From an uncultured cyanobacterium (GTDB taxonomy: Bacteria > Cyanobacteriota > Vampirovibrionia > Gastranaerophilales > Gastranaerophilaceae), in assembly GCA_945836835.1 (NCBI GenBank), contig CAMAML010000068.1, positions 1 through 6,785 of the forward strand: 6,785 nt of DNA, read 5' to 3'. This document shows, piece by piece, positions 6,645 through 6,785 of this stretch (position 1 is its first letter; every line of letters starts with the position of its first letter). A program made the translations under genes and the position numbers. The notes beneath the pieces were generated by a model, which ran no database searches, was not told where the DNA came from, and worked only from the letters and a program-made list of their open reading frames with translations.

Positions 6645-6652
6645 TTTAGTGT

Positions 6653-6785
6653 ATGTTTAGTCCCGAATTTATGAAATATTTGATTAATTATCAAAAATCA
6701 GAATTTACTCCCGACTCAACCAAAAAAGAAATCAAGTTCAACACTCCGTCTAAAGGTCGCAAAATTTTGGCAGCCGTTGCCTTAA
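6653..6785 (+). CDS. Hypothetical protein, N-terminal fragment cut by the window edge
   Basis: Only the first 44 codons are present, and the frame is still open at the end of the window. The peptide starts MFSPEFMKYLINYQKSEF, has a lysine-rich polar stretch (about residues 24-37), and ends in a hydrophobic run, KILAAVAL (37-44). That run could be the start of a membrane segment with a cytoplasmic, basic N-terminal tail. I do not recognise the family and give no function. Support for coding: a well-placed AAGGAAG ribosome site, an intact frame, sensible residue composition, and divergent orientation from sdaAB across an AT-rich region. An internal ATG at residue 7 is a possible alternative start, but the first is better spaced from the ribosome site. 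The promoter is unclear; TATTAT at 6612-6617 is a weak -10 candidate. Confidence 0.7.
   Translation, partial: MFSPEFMKYLINYQKSEFTPDSTKKEIKFNTPSKGRKILAAVAL

Noticed and set aside
6481..6652. A riboswitch or leader peptide upstream of sdaAB.
   Set aside because: The predicted leader is only about 17 bases and contains no stable stem, so there is no room for a riboswitch or attenuator.

Overview
The window is a compact, moderately AT-rich bacterial chromosome segment of housekeeping genes. Almost everything is on the minus strand, with one divergent gene entering at the right edge on the plus strand. I see no phage, insertion-sequence, CRISPR or defence genes and no clear new system. The most unusual piece is a 96-bp near-perfect inverted repeat upstream of mfd.

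Reading the minus strand in its direction of transcription (right to left): sdaAB and sdaAA encode the beta and alpha subunits of a two-subunit, iron-sulfur L-serine dehydratase. They are separated by 10 bases. A tRNA-Leu(UAA) gene follows 78 bases after sdaAA. It has its own consensus promoter, and a rho-independent terminator lies just after it. Next come the 96-bp inverted repeat and then mfd (transcription-repair coupling factor), whose extended -10 promoter places the predicted transcription start on the ATG itself. A parvulin-type peptidyl-prolyl isomerase lipoprotein follows mfd after 18 bases, and this pair ends in a strong terminator near the left edge. On the plus strand, only the first 44 codons of an unrecognised protein are present at the right edge. 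It is divergent from sdaAB across a 141-base AT-rich intergenic region with helically phased A-tracts.

Functionally there are three units: serine catabolism (L-serine to pyruvate and ammonia) linked to a leucine tRNA; DNA repair plus an extracytoplasmic foldase in one operon; and the start of an unknown gene. From memory, mfd followed by a PrsA-like foldase is a common arrangement in clostridia, and split alpha/beta serine dehydratases are typical of Firmicutes and some gut lineages. The tRNA lacks an encoded CCA and several starts have weak or absent Shine-Dalgarno sequences. That would also fit a non-photosynthetic cyanobacterial relative such as Vampirovibrionia/Gastranaerophilales. The taxonomic placement is a guess and cannot be settled from this window.
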